From: a virus
IMG/VR virus record: IMGVR_UViG_3300044631_002612
Coordinates: 1 to 24,961 of that record
DNA: 24,961 nucleotides
Direction: 5' to 3' (one strand)
Below, one piece after another: positions 22,276 through 24,961 of this stretch. The notes below the pieces were generated by a model. That model was not told the origin of the DNA. It saw only the letters and a list, made by a program, of their open reading frames with translations, and ran no database searches. Made by a program: the position numbers and the translations under genes. How positions within the stretch are numbered: the stretch's first letter is position 1; each line of letters starts with the position of its first letter.

Positions 22276-23526
22276 TTAGTAGAGGCGGTAGGAGGTTTGG
22301 CCGAGGGTGCCGTGTTTGGCGAGGTTGAATTGTTGGAGGCAGAGGTAGCCGAAGGCGTCGAAAGCGTGGTCTACGCCTAGGTTTTTGTTGGGGAGGCCAG
22401 TTCCAGGGGCGTAGGTGAGGGTGCGGAGGGACTTGATTAGTTCTTTGCAGCGGGGGTGGATGTAGGTGCGGCGTGTTCCAGTCGCATCCAAGAGGGCGGT
22501 GTTGACGGCGGTGATTTTGTCGCGGATTTTCCAGGGGGCTTTGGGGCTGGAGACGTTAAAACCGCTGCGGCGGAGGATGTTGTGATCGGTAAGTCCCACG
22601 CCGGAGGTTTTGCGAGCGCCGCCGGTGGGGTCGGGACATGCGATGACGCGGCGATCCACGCCGAAGCGGCGGGTGACTTCTTCGGCGAAGTCCCAGGTGG
22701 TGGCGCCACCAGTGAGCATGATTTCGTCGAAGACGTAGAGGGTGTCGTCTTTGAGGACGGCGCAGATGCCGGACATGGGATCCACGTTGAAGTCCACCCC
22801 CAAAAGGAGTGGAAGTATTGAAATGTCGGCTGCGTCGGTGGAGATATTGGCGTCGCTGAAGGAGACGGCGACGAGGCCGCTCAGGTTTTCGAAGCTGGCT
22901 TCAAATTCTTGGCGGAAGGTGCGCGAGTCGAGTTGGCTGCGGGCGGCTTCGATTTCTTCCGGTGGGACGTTGTCGCCTTCGATGGTGGTGAACTGCCAGC
23001 GGCTCCAGTCGGAATCGCCGGAGTCGGCGTATTGCCAGAGTTCGTAGAACCAGCTGGCGGTGCCGTCGGGGGTGGAGATGAAGAGGGCCCAGCCCTGTTT
23101 GTCGGCGAGGGCGGGGCGGATGACCTCGAACCAGACGTCGCTGGACATGAACGCGGCTTCGTCGAGCACCACGCCAGCCAGACTGCGGCCTCGGAGAGCC
23201 ATGGCGTTTTCAGTGCCCTTCAGTTCGATTGTTGAGCCGTTGACGAGTTCGATCTTGAGGTCGGTTTCGTTTTTGGATTTGATCCAGGCTTTGGGGACGA
23301 GCTTTTTTAGTACCTTCCAGGCGATGTCTTTCGCCATGCGGTAGGTGGGGGCGGCGTAGAAAAAGGTTTCGCCGGGGCGTTCGATTGCCCCACGCAAGAG
23401 TTCGATGCAAGAGAGGTAGCTCTTGCCGAAGCGGCGGCCGGCAACCAAGACACGAAAGCGTTTGCGGCTGGAGAACACTTGCCCCTGGGCGTAGCGGAGC
23501 GAGAGGGTTCCAGCCGTTTCGGTCAC
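22276..23526 (-). CDS. terL: terminase large subunit
   Basis: A 416-residue DNA packaging motor. The ATPase part has Walker A VAGRRFGKS (28-36), Walker B GVVLDEAAF (118-126, with Asp122-Glu123) and a coupling motif FISTP (149-153). The RNase-H-like nuclease part has GVDFNVDP (Asp245), CPDPTG (Asp299) and DHAFDAFGYL (Asp386/Asp390). All catalytic groups are present, so it should both pump DNA into the capsid and cut it. The start is GTG (23526); a partial AGAAGG lies about 18 bases before. Upstream is a 220-base regulatory region with LexA-like boxes. It is shorter than many TerL proteins (450-600), mostly at the N-terminus. Confidence 0.95.
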   Translation of the reverse strand: MTETAGTLSLRYAQGQVFSSRKRFRVLVAGRRFGKSYLSCIELLRGAIERPGETFFYAAPTYRMAKDIAWKVLKKLVPKAWIKSKNETDLKIELVNGSTIELKGTENAMALRGRSLAGVVLDEAAFMSSDVWFEVIRPALADKQGWALFISTPDGTASWFYELWQYADSGDSDWSRWQFTTIEGDNVPPEEIEAARSQLDSRTFRQEFEASFENLSGLVAVSFSDANISTDAADISILPLLLGVDFNVDPMSGICAVLKDDTLYVFDEIMLTGGATTWDFAEEVTRRFGVDRRVIACPDPTGGARKTSGVGLTDHNILRRSGFNVSSPKAPWKIRDKITAVNTALLDATGTRRTYIHPRCKELIKSLRTLTYAPGTGLPNKNLGVDHAFDAFGYLCLQQFNLAKHGTLGQTSYRLY

Positions 23527-23633
23527 TTTTTCGGGTACGGGTACCTTCTAGGGTATTACAGGAATTCGACCCCTCCCCCGGGTGTGTAACAGAGGGAGGA
23601 AATGCGAATGTATCAGTAGGTTCCCTGCCCCCC

Positions 23634-23744
23634 GGTACGTACGTACTATTTCTGCCACCCTCCCCCCGGTCGCTGGTACGGTTGTATTGTAGTACAGCTG
23701 TACTCGCAGGAAATTAGGAAAATTCTTGGGAGTACAACTGTGCT
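23634..23744. promoter_or_regulatory. cluster of four cyanobacterial LexA-like operators upstream of terL
   Basis: The cyanobacterial LexA box is AGTAC-N4-GTACT (RGTACNNNDGTWCB in Anabaena). AGTACAGCTGTACT at 23691-23704 is a perfect 14-bp palindrome that fits it fully. Three weaker sites lie nearby: GGTACGTACGTACT (23634-23647), GGTACGGTTGTATT (23675-23688) and AGTACAACTGTGCT (23731-23744). Start-to-start spacings are 41, 16 and 40 bases, so the second and fourth sites fall near whole helical turns from their neighbours. The region holds no gene from 23527 to 23749 and also has three C5-6GG(G)T words. Confidence 0.7.
23686..23691 (-). promoter_or_regulatory. candidate -10 element overlapping the strongest LexA-like box
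   Basis: TACAAT on the minus strand ends where the perfect palindrome begins, so a repressor bound to the box would cover the spacer between -35 and -10 and block RNA polymerase heading for terL. The only candidate -35 at the right distance (TTTCCT) is weak. Confidence 0.35.
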
Positions 23745-23749
23745 AGCCC

Positions 23750-23896
23750 TCAGCGGCCCAGTACCAGCAGCCGGCACTCCGCTGGGCCGCGGCCGGTAGC
23801 CTCGCAACGTGCCAGCTGGCGAGAATTGTCAAAGCCCATCGCCAGCACTGCAGCGATCAGCAGCACGGCGGCCAGGGTGAGGGTGCGTGAAGTCAT
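23750..23896 (-). CDS. small single-pass membrane protein between terS and terL
   Basis: A 48-residue protein: MTSRTLTLAAVLLIAAVLAM (a hydrophobic helix, residues 5-20), then GFDNSRQLARCEATGRGPAE and CRLLVLGR. The two cysteines lie 10 apart (C31, C41), so a disulfide outside the membrane is possible. Proteins with the same layout ('short TM, x-D-N-x-x-x-L-x-x-C ... C-R-x-x-V-L-G-R') are known to me from cyanophages; their role is unknown. Its stop is at 23750, directly next to the LexA-like site cluster. The start ATG at 23896 is 71 bases after terS. Signal or anchor, not clearly cleaved. Confidence 0.65.
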   Translation of the reverse strand: MTSRTLTLAAVLLIAAVLAMGFDNSRQLARCEATGRGPAECRLLVLGR

Positions 23897-23967
23897 GGGG
23901 GTAGCGTGGTGGGCTTGCCCCTATTGTTGCACAGAATCAGCCCGAGCGGAAGCCCTGGCGCGTGAGT

Positions 23968-24444
23968 CTACTGAGTCTCACCGCCGCCCCGCTTGTCGTC
24001 AATCTCCACACGCAGCACGGGGGCCGCGGCGGCTTGCTGTTCTGGTGCAGCTTCGCCGATGACAGCGCCCATGTCTTTGAGCAGCATCGCCACAGTCTGC
24101 AGCTGGCCTTTCGCCATGGCCTTTCTGCAGGCAGACAAGCGTAGCGCTTGGATTTGGTTCAGCAGATCGCCACGCGTTGCGATTTGCTCCGTTTTGAGCA
24201 TCTCGGCTGCGCGGCTGTAGTCGTCGTCTGCTGTTCTGACAGACACCCCGAAGCGATCCGCTAGTTTCTGGGTGATCTGCCGACGCGTGCCACCGTTCAG
24301 AATTTCGGCATAGCACCAGTTAGCCCGCTCCTCTACGCGAACACTTGAGCCCTTGCCGCCACGCCACCGCTTGCTCTCGTCATTGGCGACGGTTCGCGGT
24401 TCGGTTACTTCCTGGCCGTCAAAATCCGCCACGGTTAGAATCAC
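23968..24444 (-). CDS. terS: terminase small subunit
   Basis: A 158-residue protein. Residues 38-80 are an N-terminal helix-turn-helix of small terminases (ERANWCYAEILNGGTRRQIT, then LADRFGVSVRTADDDYSRA). Residues 80-125 are helical (oligomerisation) and the C-terminal part is Ala-rich, then acidic and basic (VEIDDKRGGGETQ), where it would touch TerL. It recognises the packaging start of the phage DNA and recruits TerL, two genes downstream. The start is GTG at 24444, with a second GTG four codons later. It is the first gene after an intrinsic terminator, so its own promoter must lie in the ~70 bases between, which are GC-rich and show no obvious motif. Confidence 0.82.
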   Translation of the reverse strand: MILTVADFDGQEVTEPRTVANDESKRWRGGKGSSVRVEERANWCYAEILNGGTRRQITQKLADRFGVSVRTADDDYSRAAEMLKTEQIATRGDLLNQIQALRLSACRKAMAKGQLQTVAMLLKDMGAVIGEAAPEQQAAAAPVLRVEIDDKRGGGETQ

Positions 24445-24512
24445 AAACTATCTGCGCCAATGATAAGCGGCCCTGCTATCACGTTTCGCAAGCGAGCGAA
24501 GCGAGCGCCGCG

Positions 24513-24537
24513 AAAAAGCCCGACACGATGGCCGGGC
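24513..24537 (-). terminator. intrinsic terminator upstream of terS
   Basis: Minus-strand GCCCGGC, a 6-base loop and GTCGGGC form a 7-bp stem with one G-U pair, followed by TTTTT. It lies 23 bases after the stop of the 82-residue gene and 69 bases before terS. It ends the upstream unit and separates it from the packaging genes. Nearby plus-strand repeats GCGAGCGAAGCGAGCG are not palindromic. Confidence 0.88.
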
Positions 24538-24559
24538 CGTTGATCGGTGGGTGCGCCAG

Positions 24560-24808
24560 TTAATAGGACGGCAAGACAAAAGCAACAGTGCACGAGCCAA
24601 CCGGGCGAAGCTCAAAGCCCTCGCCGTGCTCGAACGTCCGGCACCGGCAACCTGTCAGTCCCAGGGCAGCCTTGGCAGCCGTCACAACCTGCCTACGGCT
24701 GGCATCCTGGGGCAGTACCAGCTGATCGCGTCGCACCCAGCTGTGGTTAGCCTCGCCGCCGAACGTATCGGTCAGCTCCACATCCCAAACGGTCAGAGTT
24801 TTAAGCAT
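24560..24808 (-). CDS. conserved hypothetical cyanophage-like protein, 82 aa
   Basis: An 82-residue protein: MLKTLTVWDVELTDTFGGEA, NHSWVRRDQLVLPQDASRRQ, VVTAAKAALGLTGCRCRTFE, then a C-terminal strand ending FVLPSY. It looks like a small alpha/beta fold with 'W-D-V-E-L-T-D-T-F-G-G-E-A-N' as signature, which I associate with cyanophage and Synechococcus prophage genes of unknown function. The ATG at 24808 is chosen because it lies 2 bases after the stop of the upstream gene and matches the usual start of the family; a longer frame to 24868 would overlap that gene heavily. It is the last gene before the terminator. Confidence 0.75.
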   Translation of the reverse strand: MLKTLTVWDVELTDTFGGEANHSWVRRDQLVLPQDASRRQVVTAAKAALGLTGCRCRTFEHGEGFELRPVGSCTVAFVLPSY

Positions 24809-24810
24809 GA

Positions 24811-24961
24811 TCAGAACCCCACAGCGTAGGTATCGGCATCGATGCTGTGACAGGTGAGGGCCTGCCATTCGACGCCAGCCTTACCCGCTGCCCTAAGTGC
24901 AGCAGTTATGGGGCCTTCTTGGAACGTGGCAGAACCACGCCAGGTAGTGGTGGAATCACGT
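24811..24961 (-). CDS. C-terminal part of a gene cut by the window edge
   Basis: 49 residues, open to the right end: STTTWRGSATFQEGPITAAL, RAAGKAGVEWQALTCHSIDA, ending DTYAVGF with TGA at 24813-24811. No start codon is inside the window. The ending resembles a small phage protein of unknown function that I cannot name. Its stop lies 2 bases before the start of the next gene, so both are in one transcription unit that ends at the terminator. Confidence 0.55.
   Translation of the reverse strand, partial: RDSTTTWRGSATFQEGPITAALRAAGKAGVEWQALTCHSIDADTYAVGF

Noticed and set aside
24809-24868. Longer start (24868) for the 82-residue gene
   Set aside because: It would overlap the upstream gene by about 58 bases and adds a Cys/His/Arg-rich stretch without family resemblance; the ATG at 24808 follows the upstream stop by 2 bases.
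1-24961. CRISPR arrays, tRNA/rRNA genes, insertion sequences and the cyanobacterial HIP1 octamer GCGATCGC
   Set aside because: I found none by reading. HIP1 is absent from many marine picocyanobacteria, so its absence does not argue against the proposed host.

Overview
The window is the structural half of a tailed double-stranded DNA phage or prophage with a long, flexible, lambda-like (siphovirus) tail. All convincing genes except a broken-off HNH endonuclease at the left edge lie on the minus strand, packed tightly, with many stop/start overlaps (TAATG, TGATG, ATGA). Start codons are often GTG and strong Shine-Dalgarno sequences are scarce. The host is probably a picocyanobacterium of the Synechococcus/Cyanobium type. 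The reasons are a cluster of sites matching the cyanobacterial LexA box (AGTAC-N4-GTACT) upstream of the large terminase gene, and several small proteins that resemble families I know from cyanophages. No integrase, repressor, replication gene, endolysin, tRNA or CRISPR array is visible, so lifestyle is not settled.

Transcription runs from right to left. At 24811-24961 and 24560-24808 are two small genes ending an upstream unit, closed by a strong terminator (24513-24537). The packaging and head module follows: small terminase (23968-24444), a 48-residue membrane protein, a 220-bp regulatory region with GTAC palindromes, large terminase (22276-23526), two tiny basic proteins, a putative decoration protein, two tandem tail-tube-like proteins (20435-21325), small proteins, portal (18413-19954), a collagen-like fibre protein (17447-18409), scaffold and major capsid protein (15341-16438). 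A UUCG-loop terminator (15293-15318) sits just after the capsid gene.

The connector and tail module comes next: head-tail adaptor, head closure, gp10/Z-like protein, tail terminator, and a tail assembly chaperone with a programmed frameshift extension (G, 13021-13371; T, 12837-13025). It continues with the tape measure (10126-12801) and the lambda-order tip genes M, L, K, I, J (3724-10126), then a fibre with a C-terminal S74 auto-cleaving chaperone (1869-3689). Small genes fill the left end, including a holin-like membrane/coiled-coil protein.

The most unusual points are these. A 130-residue Hint (intein-like) domain lies between poly-glycine tracts at the start of the tail-tip protein J, with Ala rather than Cys/Ser/Thr after its terminal Asn. 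A LexA-type operator cluster lies in front of terL. The G/T frameshift appears to be +1. The tail-tube genes are duplicated and displaced to the wrong side of the portal. An AT-rich block covers T and most of the tape measure. A collagen-like gene sits inside the head module.
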